Below, one piece after another: positions 18,348 to 25,884 of a stretch of DNA of 64,000 nucleotides (positions are counted from its first letter, which is position 1; every line of letters starts with the position of its first letter). This DNA comes from Lentzea tibetensis (lineage in GTDB: Bacteria > Actinomycetota > Actinomycetes > Mycobacteriales > Pseudonocardiaceae). Made by a program: the position numbers and the translations under genes. The stretch covers positions 323,719 through 387,718 of the forward strand of contig NZ_VOBR01000004.1 of assembly GCF_007845675.1 (NCBI RefSeq). Direction: 5' to 3'. Under the pieces are notes generated by a model that searched no databases, had not been told where the DNA came from, and saw only the letters and a program-made list of their open reading frames with translations.

Positions 18348-19479
18348 CCTTCAGCAACGAGTGCTGCGCGTCGTCGTGGCCGAGCTCCCACATGAACGTG
18401 CCGAGCAGGCCGCGTGACCGCGCGAAGTCCGCGCGGATGCCGATGGAGCGCGGGTTCTCATACGACACGAACTTGCGCTCCGCGGCGTTGTACAGCCACG
18501 GGGACTGCGCGACGGGGTGCCAGTACTCCTTCCACCCCGGAGTGGCGCGCAGCTGCTGCACCTCGACGTACCCGTCGACCCAGAACGCGCTCTCGTACGG
18601 CTGGTAGAGCCCGTGCTGCGGACCCTCCTGCTTGACCACGAAACCGCGTCCGTAGAACGGCACCCCGAGCACCATCTTGCGCGGCGACACCCCGTGCCGC
18701 TGGTAGAAGTCGACGGCGCGAACCACGTTGTTCCACTTGCGATCCGCGGCCGGCATCGGGTCCGACGACACCTCGCGGAACGGCGCGTTGAACGTCGACA
18801 CGGGCGAGAACCCGGTGCCCATGTCGTAGGTCATCACGTTGATGAAGTCCAAAACCCGGGACAGCTCACCGAGCTCGAACGACTTGGCCGGGTCGTAAGG
18901 ACCATCGGTCTGCAGACGCCCGGTCGGCAGCGCGGCCGTCACGAGACGCGAACCCAGAGCGCGCCGGAAGTCGCGCGCCAGCAACGTCATGTTGTGCCGG
19001 TCCTCGGGCCGGTCCTTGATCTCGACGGGACCGCCGTAGACCGGGAACTCCCAGTCGATGTCGATGCCGTCGAACGTCCCGTCGCGGAAGAACAGGTCCA
19101 CACAGGACTGCACCAGCACCGTTCGGGACGCGGAAGTCAAAGCGGCGTCGGAGAAACCGCCCGCACCCCAGCCGCCCAGTGAGATCAGGGCCTTCAGGGA
19201 ACGCTTGCGCTTCTTCAGGTCCCGGATGTCCGCGAAATCGCGAGCAGCCGTCGCCGCGGGCATCACGCACTTGCCGTTCTCGATCAACGAGAACGCGTAG
19301 AACAGGTGCGTGATGGGCGTGTCGGACGGGATCGCCGAGATGGGGTAGCTCTCGCTGTACCAGTTGCCGTAGTAGGCCCCGACGATCCGGCGGGGAGCGG
19401 CGTCGGCAACACCAACCGAGACGGAGAGCGCAGACAGTGCGGTCAACGCGACCGCCAAAGTCTTGCGGAACAACGACAT
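18334..19479 (-). CDS. Secreted chitinase, glycoside hydrolase family 18
   Basis: A 381-residue exported protein: signal peptide at 1-28 (cleavage near VADAAP), then a single GH18 barrel without a separate chitin-binding domain. The catalytic motif DGIDIDWEFP (137-146) gives the DxxDxDxE signature with acid/base Glu144. SLGGWGAGGFS (about 100-110) and the MTYDMG segment are further GH18 hallmarks. It hydrolyses chitin outside the cell and fits the nagA/ROK genes downstream on the map. A DasR-type operator lies 16 bp upstream, and the ribosome binding site GGAGG lies inside a 13-bp stem. Confidence 0.94.
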   Translation of the reverse strand: MSLFRKTLAVALTALSALSVSVGVADAAPRRIVGAYYGNWYSESYPISAIPSDTPITHLFYAFSLIENGKCVMPAATAARDFADIRDLKKRKRSLKALISLGGWGAGGFSDAALTSASRTVLVQSCVDLFFRDGTFDGIDIDWEFPVYGGPVEIKDRPEDRHNMTLLARDFRRALGSRLVTAALPTGRLQTDGPYDPAKSFELGELSRVLDFINVMTYDMGTGFSPVSTFNAPFREVSSDPMPAADRKWNNVVRAVDFYQRHGVSPRKMVLGVPFYGRGFVVKQEGPQHGLYQPYESAFWVDGYVEVQQLRATPGWKEYWHPVAQSPWLYNAAERKFVSYENPRSIGIRADFARSRGLLGTFMWELGHDDAQHSLLKAMSR

Positions 19480-19480
19480 C

Positions 19481-19528
19481 AGGGCCTCCAGCCAACTGGT
19501 TTAGACCAAACCTAAGGCTGGAGGCCCT
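19481..19528 (-). promoter_or_regulatory. 13-bp stem that hides the chitinase ribosome binding site
   Basis: AGGGCCTCCAGCC (19481-19493) and GGCTGGAGGCCCT (19516-19528) are perfect reverse complements with 22 bases between. On the minus-strand mRNA the 3' arm contains the GGAGG of the chitinase and ends one base before its ATG. A transcript reading through from the DedA gene would fold the ribosome binding site shut, whereas one starting within the loop would lack the 5' arm. It could also terminate DedA transcripts. Confidence 0.75.
19495..19510. promoter_or_regulatory. DasR-type (dre) site at chitinase promoter
   Basis: ACTGGTTTAGACCAAA contains TGGTTTAGACCA, matching the TGGTCTAGACCA core that the GntR regulator DasR recognises in Streptomyces chitin and GlcNAc genes. 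One central base deviates. It sits in the loop of the stem described at 19481-19528, right before the chitinase start. A second such site precedes the ROK kinase gene. Confidence 0.8.
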
Positions 19529-19549
19529 GCTGCCACAAGGGTACGAAAG

Positions 19550-20215
19550 TCAGTCCTCGATGCGGGGCATGACCTGGGTGGCGCCGTTCAGCGCCTTCTT
19601 CTCACGGCGCGCCTTGAGGTACTCGAAGATGATCGGCACGATCGACAGGAACACGATGCCGATCAGGGTCAGCTCGAGGTTCTCGCGGATGATCGGGACC
19701 GAGCCGAGGAAGTAGCCGAGAACGGTCAGGCCACCGGCCCAGAAGATGCCGCCGATGAACGAGTACGTGAAGAACTTCTTCGCGTCCATCCGGCCGACAC
19801 CGGCGACCAGGGTGATGAAGGTGCGCACGATCGGCACGAAGCGGGCCAGCACGATCGCGCGGGCCCCGTACTTCTCGAAGAACTCGTGCGTCTTGTCGAC
19901 GTACTCCTGCTTGAAGATCTTCGAGTCCGGCCGGTTGAACAGCGCGGGGCCGACGCGGTGGCCGATCCAGTAGCCGACGACGTTGCCGAGCATCGCGCAC
20001 GCGATCAGCACGATGCACGCCAGCCACAGCGGGGTCTTGATGGCGCCGGCCGCGATGAACAGGCCCGCCGTGAAGAGCAGTGAGTCGCCGGGGAGGAAGA
20101 ACAGCAGCAGACCGCACTCCACGAACACGATCAGGCACACCCCGACGAGCGCCCACGTGTCGAGCAACGTGATGAGCTTTTCGGGATTCAGCAAGTCAGC
20201 GAACGTCACGGCCAC
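19550..20215 (-). CDS. DedA-family membrane protein (second copy)
   Basis: A 221-residue polytopic protein with the same blocks as the DedA at 14907: FFLPGDSLLFTAGLF (about 38-52), VGYWIGHRVG, ARFVPIVRTFITLVAGVGRMDAKKF (about 122-146) and two C-terminal hydrophobic helices. Family role is lipid-carrier flipping and envelope homeostasis. The basic tail KARREKKALNG faces the cytoplasm by the positive-inside rule. In M. tuberculosis a DedA gene (Rv0364) lies next to fba and GH76, so this copy or the 14907 one is the conserved one. It stands upstream of the chitinase on the same strand. Confidence 0.93.
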   Translation of the reverse strand: MAVTFADLLNPEKLITLLDTWALVGVCLIVFVECGLLLFFLPGDSLLFTAGLFIAAGAIKTPLWLACIVLIACAMLGNVVGYWIGHRVGPALFNRPDSKIFKQEYVDKTHEFFEKYGARAIVLARFVPIVRTFITLVAGVGRMDAKKFFTYSFIGGIFWAGGLTVLGYFLGSVPIIRENLELTLIGIVFLSIVPIIFEYLKARREKKALNGATQVMPRIED

Positions 20216-20226
20216 AACGGTACAGG

Positions 20227-20418
20227 TCAGCTCAGCGTGATCACCGCAGCCACCGTGCCCGCGGCCAGACCCAGCAGCAACGCCAGCACCAGCACCCAGA
20301 GCACCGGCATGCGGTCAGTACGAGGTGCCGGAGCGGGCTGAACCGGCGTCATGCCCGCGTTGGTGCTGGTCGCCTGTCTGCGCAGCGCGTCGGTCAGCAC
20401 CCGCTCCGAATCGTCCAT
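20227..20418 (-). CDS. Small single-helix membrane protein
   Basis: 63 residues: a soluble N-terminal part (MDDSERVLTDALRRQATSTNAG) with a Pro/Ala linker, then one C-terminal membrane helix VLWVLVLALLLGLAAGTVAAVITL. It is a tail-anchored topology with the N-terminus probably inside. No family is recognised. It sits between nagA (7 bp) and DedA (11 bp) on the same strand, so it is probably part of one transcript. Confidence 0.7.
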   Translation of the reverse strand: MDDSERVLTDALRRQATSTNAGMTPVQPAPAPRTDRMPVLWVLVLALLLGLAAGTVAAVITLS

Positions 20419-20425
20419 CAGTCCT

Positions 20426-21577
20426 TCAGTCCTTGACCCACTCGCCCTTGCTCAGCACGTCCCTCGGCTTCAATTCTGCATCGAGCACCACTAGGTCCGC
20501 CGCGTAACCGGCGCGCAGCTGTCCGGTCTGCAGTCCGAGCAGCGTCGCGGGGCGGGTCGACGTCGCGTGCACGGCCTCCACGAGCGACAGCCCGCACGAG
20601 TTGATGGCATTGCGGAACGCCATGTCCATCGTCAGCGTGCTGCCCGCCAGCGCGGCGCCACCGGCCAGCGTCGGCACGCCGTCCACCACGCGTACCTCGA
20701 GTCCGCCCACGTCGTACACGCCGTCGCCGACGCCCGCTGCGGCGATGGCGTCCGTGACCAGCACCGTGCGGTCGATGCCCGCGTGCCGCGCGGCCAGCCG
20801 GACGGCGGTCGGGTGCAGGTGCACGAGGTCGCAGATGAGCTCGACGGTCACCCGCTCGTCGTCGAGCAGCGCGCCGATCGGGCCCGGCTCGCGGTGATGC
20901 AGCGGGCGCATGCCGTTGAACAGGTGCGTCGCGACCGACGCCCCCGCGTCGACAGCGGGCCTGACCTGCGCTTCCGTCGCGTCGGTGTGGCCGATGGCCG
21001 CGATCACGCCGTTGTCGACGAGCTGGTGCACGGCGGCGACCGCGCCCTCCAGCTCGGGCGCGAGAGTGATCATCCGGACGGTGCCCTTGCCCGCGTCGAG
21101 CAGCTTGGTCACCGAGTCCGCGTCCGGCGGGCACAGGATGGCCGGGTCGTGCGCGCCGCAGCGGGCGGGCGACATGAACGGGCCCTCGAGGTGGATGCCC
21201 GCGATGAGGCCGTCCTGCACGAACTCGGCCAGCGCGGACACCTGGTCGGCGAGCTCGGGGATCGGCCGGGACACGAGCGAGGCGATCTGCGTCGTCGTGC
21301 CGTGCCTGCGGTGCGCGGCGGCCGCCCTGCGGACCTTCTCCGGGTCGTCGCTGGTGAACGCGTGCCCGCCGCCGCCGTGGCAGTGGATGTCGACGAATCC
21401 GGGCACCACCAGGTTGCCCGACACGTCCGTCGTGGGTCCGTCGGGAGGCACCCCGTCGCCGACGGCCTGGATGCGGCCCTCGCGCACGCTGATCCAGCCC
21501 GACTCGAGCACCCCGTCCGGCGTGACCACCCGACCGCCGGTCAAGGTCACGTCCACGGGCCCGCCCCACGTGCTCAT
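20426..21577 (-). CDS. nagA: N-acetylglucosamine-6-phosphate deacetylase
   Basis: A 383-residue amidohydrolase-superfamily enzyme. The metal-binding VDIHCHGGGGHAF has His65 and His67, HLEGPFMSP marks the substrate/metal loop (about 131-139), and the later GHTDAT and LVTDAIAA segments complete the NagA pattern. It converts GlcNAc-6-P to glucosamine-6-P and acetate, feeding glycolysis or cell-wall precursor supply. The ATG overlaps the ROK kinase stop (ATGA), so the two are coupled and share the DasR-type site upstream of the kinase. No nagB is in the window. Confidence 0.93.
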   Translation of the reverse strand: MSTWGGPVDVTLTGGRVVTPDGVLESGWISVREGRIQAVGDGVPPDGPTTDVSGNLVVPGFVDIHCHGGGGHAFTSDDPEKVRRAAAAHRRHGTTTQIASLVSRPIPELADQVSALAEFVQDGLIAGIHLEGPFMSPARCGAHDPAILCPPDADSVTKLLDAGKGTVRMITLAPELEGAVAAVHQLVDNGVIAAIGHTDATEAQVRPAVDAGASVATHLFNGMRPLHHREPGPIGALLDDERVTVELICDLVHLHPTAVRLAARHAGIDRTVLVTDAIAAAGVGDGVYDVGGLEVRVVDGVPTLAGGAALAGSTLTMDMAFRNAINSCGLSLVEAVHATSTRPATLLGLQTGQLRAGYAADLVVLDAELKPRDVLSKGEWVKD

Positions 21578-22488
21578 CTGTCCTCCAGCATGTCGATGGC
21601 CAGCAGGGCGGCACCGAGGCAGCCGGCCTCGTCACCGAGAGCCGCCAGCCGCAGCTCAGGTCGGCGCTGGAAGGCGATGAGACCGTCCAGCCTGTCGCGC
21701 AACGGCTCGATGAGCAGGTCGCCTGCCAGGGCGAGTCCGCCACCGAGCACCACCGCTTCCGGCCCGAGCAGGGTCGCCAGTACCAGGATGCCCCTGGCCA
21801 GCGCGTCCACCGCCTCGTGCCACACGGCCACCGCGTCCTGGTCGCCAAGACGCACCCGTTCGGCGACCTCCACCGCGCCGTTGACGGGTCTTCCGGTTCG
21901 GATGGAGTAGCGGCGCGCGATGGCGGCCGACGACGCGACCGTCTCCACGCACCCCGTCTGACCGCAACCGCACGGCTCGCCGTGACCGACGTCGACGTGC
22001 CCGATCTCGCCCGCGTACCCGCCGCCGCTGTAGAGCCGGCCGTCGAGCACCAGCGCACCGGCGATGCCCGTGCCGATCGGCAGGACCACCGCGTCCCGCA
22101 GACCCCTGGCCGCTCCCATCCGGAGCTCCGCGAGACCGCCTGCGCGAACGTCGTGCCCGAACGCGACGGGCAACCCGGTGCGCTGGGTCAGCTCGGCCGC
22201 GAACGGGAAGTCCTCCCAGCCGAGGTTGGCGGAGTAGACGCCGATGCCGTTGACCTCGTCGACGACGCCCGGCACGACCACTCCGACCGCGTCAACGGGG
22301 TGCTCGGACGATTGGCGCAGCTCGCCGACGAGCTCGGTGACCAGGTCGAGGATCGGGCCGACCGGTCTCGGCGTGCCTCTGCGGCTGTGCTTGACCGCCG
22401 TCACGCCCTCCGGCGTGCCGGTGACCAGCGCGGCTTTGGTGTCCGTCCCGCCGATGTCGACGGCGACCACGTGTCTGCTGGGTGCCAC
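21574..22488 (-). CDS. ROK-family sugar kinase (probable GlcNAc kinase)
   Basis: A 304-residue ROK kinase. The ATP phosphate loop DIGGTDTKAA starts at 11. The ROK signature GEIGHVDVGHGEPCGCGQTGC (zinc ligands His164, Cys173, Cys175, Cys180) is complete, and GHDVRAGGLAE carries the catalytic Asp. Lack of an HTH domain makes it an enzyme, not a repressor. With nagA coupled downstream and a DasR-type site 30 bp upstream, N-acetylglucosamine is the most likely substrate; glucose or N-acetylmannosamine cannot be excluded. Confidence 0.9.
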   Translation of the reverse strand: MAPSRHVVAVDIGGTDTKAALVTGTPEGVTAVKHSRRGTPRPVGPILDLVTELVGELRQSSEHPVDAVGVVVPGVVDEVNGIGVYSANLGWEDFPFAAELTQRTGLPVAFGHDVRAGGLAELRMGAARGLRDAVVLPIGTGIAGALVLDGRLYSGGGYAGEIGHVDVGHGEPCGCGQTGCVETVASSAAIARRYSIRTGRPVNGAVEVAERVRLGDQDAVAVWHEAVDALARGILVLATLLGPEAVVLGGGLALAGDLLIEPLRDRLDGLIAFQRRPELRLAALGDEAGCLGAALLAIDMLEDR

Positions 22489-22517
22489 GAGGTCTGATCC
22501 TGAGGCATCAGCACGCC

Positions 22518-22534
22518 ATTGGTCTATACCAAGT
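22518..22534. promoter_or_regulatory. DasR-type (dre) site upstream of ROK kinase-nagA
   Basis: ATTGGTCTATACCAAGT carries perfect TTGGT/ACCAA arms around CTAT and resembles the DasR consensus. It lies 30-46 bp before the kinase start on the minus strand, overlapping the expected promoter. It matches the site at 19495-19510, tying chitinase and GlcNAc catabolism to one regulator. Confidence 0.82.
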
Positions 22535-22546
22535 ACCGGATTGGGC

Positions 22547-22573
22547 CCGCGCGTCCACGCCGTGGAAGCGCGG
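22547..22573 (-). terminator. Hairpin terminator after the sigma factor gene
   Basis: CCGCGC-g-TCCACG (22547-22559) pairs with CGTGGA-a-GCGCGG (22561-22573): 12 pairs with one mismatch around a central C. It is 18 bp after the sigma factor stop and before the ROK kinase promoter. There is no U-tract, as is common for actinobacterial terminators. Confidence 0.6.
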
Positions 22574-22591
22574 CCACGGACAAAACGGGTG

Positions 22592-23158
22592 TCAGCGACC
22601 CGCCATGATCTTCTGGAGTGCGTCCAGCGCGCGGCTCGCGGTGGACTTCACGGTGCCCTTCGAGATACCGGTCGCCTCGGCGATCTCGGCCTCCGACAGG
22701 TCGCCGTAATAGCGCAGCACGAGCACCTCTCGCTGGCGCGGAGGCAGCTGCTGGAGCGCCTTCACGACGGCCTGGTGCTCGGCCGTCAGCATCGCGAGAC
22801 TCTCCGCCGAACGGGCGTTCGCGACGTGCGGCGGGGTGTAGTCACGTGCGGTCTTGCGGCGCCGGAGCACGCTGCGCGAGCCGTTCACCACGGCCGTGCG
22901 CAGGTAGCCGACAGCCGCCTGGGCGTCGCGCAGTCCCTTCCAGTTGCGGTACAGGCCGGTGAAAGCCTCCTGCACCACGTCCTCGGCCGTCGCCGGCTCG
23001 TCGACCAGCAGCAGCGCCAGGCGGATGAGCCGCATGCGGTGCTGCTTGTACAGGTCTTCGAGCGTCAACGGCCCCGTGGGAGGGGCTGCCACGCCATCTG
23101 CGATCCGCAGGTTGGTCAGCGTGTCCTGCACGCTGCTCGGAGTCTGGTCGCCAACCAC
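22592..23158 (-). CDS. SigE-family/ECF RNA polymerase sigma factor
   Basis: A 188-residue sigma-70 family protein containing region 2 (DLYKQHRMRLIRLALLLVDEPATAEDVVQEAF, about 34-65) and region 4 (QQLPPRQREVLVLRYYGDLSEAEIAEATGISKGTVKSTASRAL, about 140-182), joined by a short linker. This is the SigE-family form common in Streptomyces-like actinobacteria. No anti-sigma gene is adjacent. The GTG start gives an N-terminal extension of about 30 residues. A hairpin terminator follows. Confidence 0.9.
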   Translation of the reverse strand: MVGDQTPSSVQDTLTNLRIADGVAAPPTGPLTLEDLYKQHRMRLIRLALLLVDEPATAEDVVQEAFTGLYRNWKGLRDAQAAVGYLRTAVVNGSRSVLRRRKTARDYTPPHVANARSAESLAMLTAEHQAVVKALQQLPPRQREVLVLRYYGDLSEAEIAEATGISKGTVKSTASRALDALQKIMAGR

Positions 23159-23200
23159 AGAGAGGACCGTACCGTGTTTGCCTGGGCGCAGTCGCCAGGC

Positions 23201-24055
23201 TCACTGCTTTGCCGCAGCCTTTCCGCCCGGTCCTACCAGGCCGGACGTGTCCGTGTCGGCCATCGCCCTGTCCGCGGCGGGCACGGACTTCGCCGCCTGC
23301 CGGTCGATCAACGCGGGGAGCAGCGCGCGGAACAGCTTCACGACGCCGACCCAGCCGGGCGTGTGCACCGCCTTCGCGCGCCTCTCGATGCCGCGGACGA
23401 CGTCCCGTCCGACGTCCTGCACCGGGTACTTCTTGCCCAGCGGACCGGGCATGGCCGTGCGCATCGGGCCGAACACCGGGTGCTCGTCGGCGCTGTTGAC
23501 CATGTCCGTGGAGATCCACGAGAAGTAGGCGACGCCCACGTCGACGCCGAGGTGCTTGACCTCGGCGCGCAGGCTGTCCGCAAACGCTTCGCAGCCCGCC
23601 TTGGCCGCCGTGTAGTTCGCCATGCCCGGCGTGTGCGCGATGGCGGCCAGCGACGACACGACCAGCACGTACCCCTGCGAGTCGATGACGTGCGGCAGCG
23701 CCGCGCGGACGGTGCGCCAGACGCCGAGCAGGTTCACCTCGATGACCCGCTCGAACGCCTTCGGGTCCATGGACCGGACGAACCCCGTCGACGCGACGCC
23801 CGCGTTCGCCACGACCACGTCGATCGCGCCGAAGTGCTCCTTCGCCCCGCTGACGGCGCGCTCGAGGTCGTCCCAGCTCGTGACGTCGGCCTCCCACGCC
23901 TTGCCACCGGTCTGGGCCGCGACCTCGTCGAGCTGGTCCTTCTCGAGTCCGACGAGCGCGAGACGTGCCCCGCGCGCGGCCAGTTGCCTCGCCACCTCGG
24001 CGCCGATGCCCCTGGCCGCGCCGGTGATCAGTACCACCTTGCCCGTGACGTCCAT
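23201..24055 (-). CDS. Short-chain dehydrogenase/reductase with C-terminal extension
   Basis: A 284-residue SDR: LITGAARGIGAEVARQLAARGA at the N-terminus, NAGV in place of NNAG at about 83-86, catalytic Ser in VVSSLAAIA and YTAAK (about 148-152). An extra C-terminal part of about 60 residues ends in a Gly/Ala/Lys tail. Mycobacterial SDRs of this form act on lipids or sterols, but the substrate here is open. ATG 24055 is preferred to 24073 because the latter lies closer to a palindromic operator. A TetR-type palindrome is 19 bp upstream. Confidence 0.9.
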   Translation of the reverse strand: MDVTGKVVLITGAARGIGAEVARQLAARGARLALVGLEKDQLDEVAAQTGGKAWEADVTSWDDLERAVSGAKEHFGAIDVVVANAGVASTGFVRSMDPKAFERVIEVNLLGVWRTVRAALPHVIDSQGYVLVVSSLAAIAHTPGMANYTAAKAGCEAFADSLRAEVKHLGVDVGVAYFSWISTDMVNSADEHPVFGPMRTAMPGPLGKKYPVQDVGRDVVRGIERRAKAVHTPGWVGVVKLFRALLPALIDRQAAKSVPAADRAMADTDTSGLVGPGGKAAAKQ

Positions 24056-24073
24056 GAGGTCACGGTAGCGCAA

Positions 24074-24088
24074 CTTACTTTGAGTAAG
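24074..24088. promoter_or_regulatory. Palindromic operator upstream of SDR
   Basis: CTTACT-TTG-AGTAAG is a perfect inverted repeat with 6-bp arms, in an A/T-richer gap between the aldo/keto reductase stop and the SDR start on the minus strand. Size and spacing fit a TetR-family operator. No TetR gene is adjacent, so the regulator would act from elsewhere. Confidence 0.55.
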
Positions 24089-24099
24089 CTACTGGCAAG

Positions 24100-25014
24100 T
24101 TAAATTACGTTCAGCCTGGTCGTGTCGATCTCCAGGTCGAGCACGGGCAGCAGGTCGGCCAGCTGCTCGACGGTCCGCGCGCTGGCGATCGGCGCCGCCA
24201 CGGTCGGCTGGTTCGCGAGCCACGCCAGCGCCACGGCGGCGACCGTCGTGCTGTGCTGCTCGGCCAGCTCGTCGAGGATCTCCAGCGTCTTCAGCCCGTG
24301 CTCGTCGAGGTACTTCGACGCCGCCACCTTGCGCGCGCTCTCGACCTCGACGCCCGGCCGGTACTTGCCGGTCAGGAAGCCCTTCGCGAGCGACCAGTAC
24401 GGCACCGCGGCGAGCCCGTTCTCCCGGACGACCCGCTCCAGGTCGCCCTCGTACTGCGCGCGGGACACCAGGTTGTACTCGGGCTGGAGCGCGACGAACT
24501 TCGCGAAGCCCTCGCGCTCGGAGATCTCCAGCGCCTCCTGAAGGCGTGCGGCGGAGTAGTTGGACGCCGCGATGTAGCGGACCTTGCCGTCCTTCACCAG
24601 CCGGTCGTAGGCCGCGAGCGACTCGACCAGCGGGGTCTCCGGGTCGTCGCGGTGCGCGTAGTACAGGTCGATGTGGTCGACGCCGAGCCGCTTCAGCGAC
24701 GCCTCGGCGGCGGCCTCGATGGTGGTGGCCTTCTGGTCGTCGAAGCCCTTCAGCATGCCGACCTTGGTCGCGAGAACGACGTCGTCGCGGTCCTTGGTCG
24801 CCAGCCAGCGGCCGATGATCTCCTCGGACTCGCCGCCGGAGTTGCCCTCACCCCACTGCGAGTACACGTCCGCGGTGTCGATGAAGTTGCCGCCCCGCTC
24901 GTGGTACGCGTCGAGCACCGCGAACGACTGCTCGGAATCAGCGGTCCACCCGAAGACGTTGCCTCCGAGGCAGAGGCGGGACACGTCAAGATCAGTTGAA
25001 CTCAATTTCGGCAT
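24100..25014 (-). CDS. Aldo/keto reductase
   Basis: A 304-residue TIM-barrel NADPH-dependent reductase. The catalytic tetrad is readable: Asp and Tyr in FIDTADVYSQWGEG (about 40-53), Lys in LATKVGM (about 81-87) and His in YYAHRDDPETP (about 118-128). The NADPH-binding C-terminal segment is VAAPIASARTVEQL. It belongs to the AKR subgroup common in actinobacteria; the substrate is unknown. Its ATG is 36 bp from the divergent F420-type oxidoreductase, so the two may share regulation. Confidence 0.93.
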   Translation of the reverse strand: MPKLSSTDLDVSRLCLGGNVFGWTADSEQSFAVLDAYHERGGNFIDTADVYSQWGEGNSGGESEEIIGRWLATKDRDDVVLATKVGMLKGFDDQKATTIEAAAEASLKRLGVDHIDLYYAHRDDPETPLVESLAAYDRLVKDGKVRYIAASNYSAARLQEALEISEREGFAKFVALQPEYNLVSRAQYEGDLERVVRENGLAAVPYWSLAKGFLTGKYRPGVEVESARKVAASKYLDEHGLKTLEILDELAEQHSTTVAAVALAWLANQPTVAAPIASARTVEQLADLLPVLDLEIDTTRLNVI

Positions 25015-25050
25015 ACTACGAACCTACCGCTTTCAACGTGAGGGGTCGAC

Positions 25051-25839
25051 ATGTTCGGGTCGTTCGGTGTGTGGGGCTCGTGGCAACAGGGCTGGGGTGA
25101 CGAGCCGGAGCGGGTCGCTGAGCTGGAGCGACTGGGCTACGGCACGTTCTGGCTCGGCGGCTCCCCTGGTGCGGACCTCGCCATCCCCGAGCGTCTGCTG
25201 AACGCCACCAAGAACATCACGATCGCCACCGGTGTCGTCAACGTCTGGGACTCGCCTGCCGCGGAAGTCAGCCGCTCGTTCCACAGGCTGGGAAGCGACC
25301 GGTTCGTGCTCGGCGTCGGCCCCGGCCACCGCCAGCTCGACCAGGCCTACGAGAAGCCGTACGCCAAGCTCGTGTCGTACCTCGACGAGCTGGACGTGCC
25401 GCGTGAGCAGGTGGTCCTCGCCGCGCTCGGCCCGAAGACGCTGAAGCTGGCCGCCGACCGCACGGCGGGCTCGCACCCGTACCTGGTGCCGGTCGCGCAC
25501 ACCGCGCACGCCCGTGCGGTGCTGGGCGACGGGGTGCTCGCGCCCGAGGTGACCGCCGTGGTCGAGGAGGACCCGGAGGCGGCGCGGGCGATCGCGCGGC
25601 AGATGCTCGGCTTCTACCTCACGCTGACCAACTACACGGGCAACCTGCTCCGGCACGGTTTCACGGCCGACGACTTCGCGAACGACGGTTCGGACCGCCT
25701 GGTGGACGCGCTGTTCGCGTGGGGATCGCCGGAACAGGTGGCCGCGAAGCTCCGTTCGCACCTCGACGCGGGCGCGAACCACGTCGCGATCCAGTCGCTG
25801 AACGGCCGCTATGCGGAGCTGGCCGAAGCCCTCTTCTAG
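25051..25839 (+). CDS. LLM-class (F420-dependent type) oxidoreductase
   Basis: A 262-residue luciferase-like monooxygenase-superfamily protein. ERLGYGTFWLGGSPGADL near the N-terminus and RFVLGVGPGHRQLDQAY (about 88-104) are typical of actinobacterial F420-dependent members (TIGR03620-like). Coenzyme F420 is more likely than FMN in this lineage but is not proven by sequence. It precedes fba by 45 bp and may be co-transcribed with it. Confidence 0.88.
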   Translation: MFGSFGVWGSWQQGWGDEPERVAELERLGYGTFWLGGSPGADLAIPERLLNATKNITIATGVVNVWDSPAAEVSRSFHRLGSDRFVLGVGPGHRQLDQAYEKPYAKLVSYLDELDVPREQVVLAALGPKTLKLAADRTAGSHPYLVPVAHTAHARAVLGDGVLAPEVTAVVEEDPEAARAIARQMLGFYLTLTNYTGNLLRHGFTADDFANDGSDRLVDALFAWGSPEQVAAKLRSHLDAGANHVAIQSLNGRYAELAEALF

Positions 25840-25884
25840 GATTGCCGCGACCAGGCGTTCCGGGCACCTGAGGAGGAACCACCG

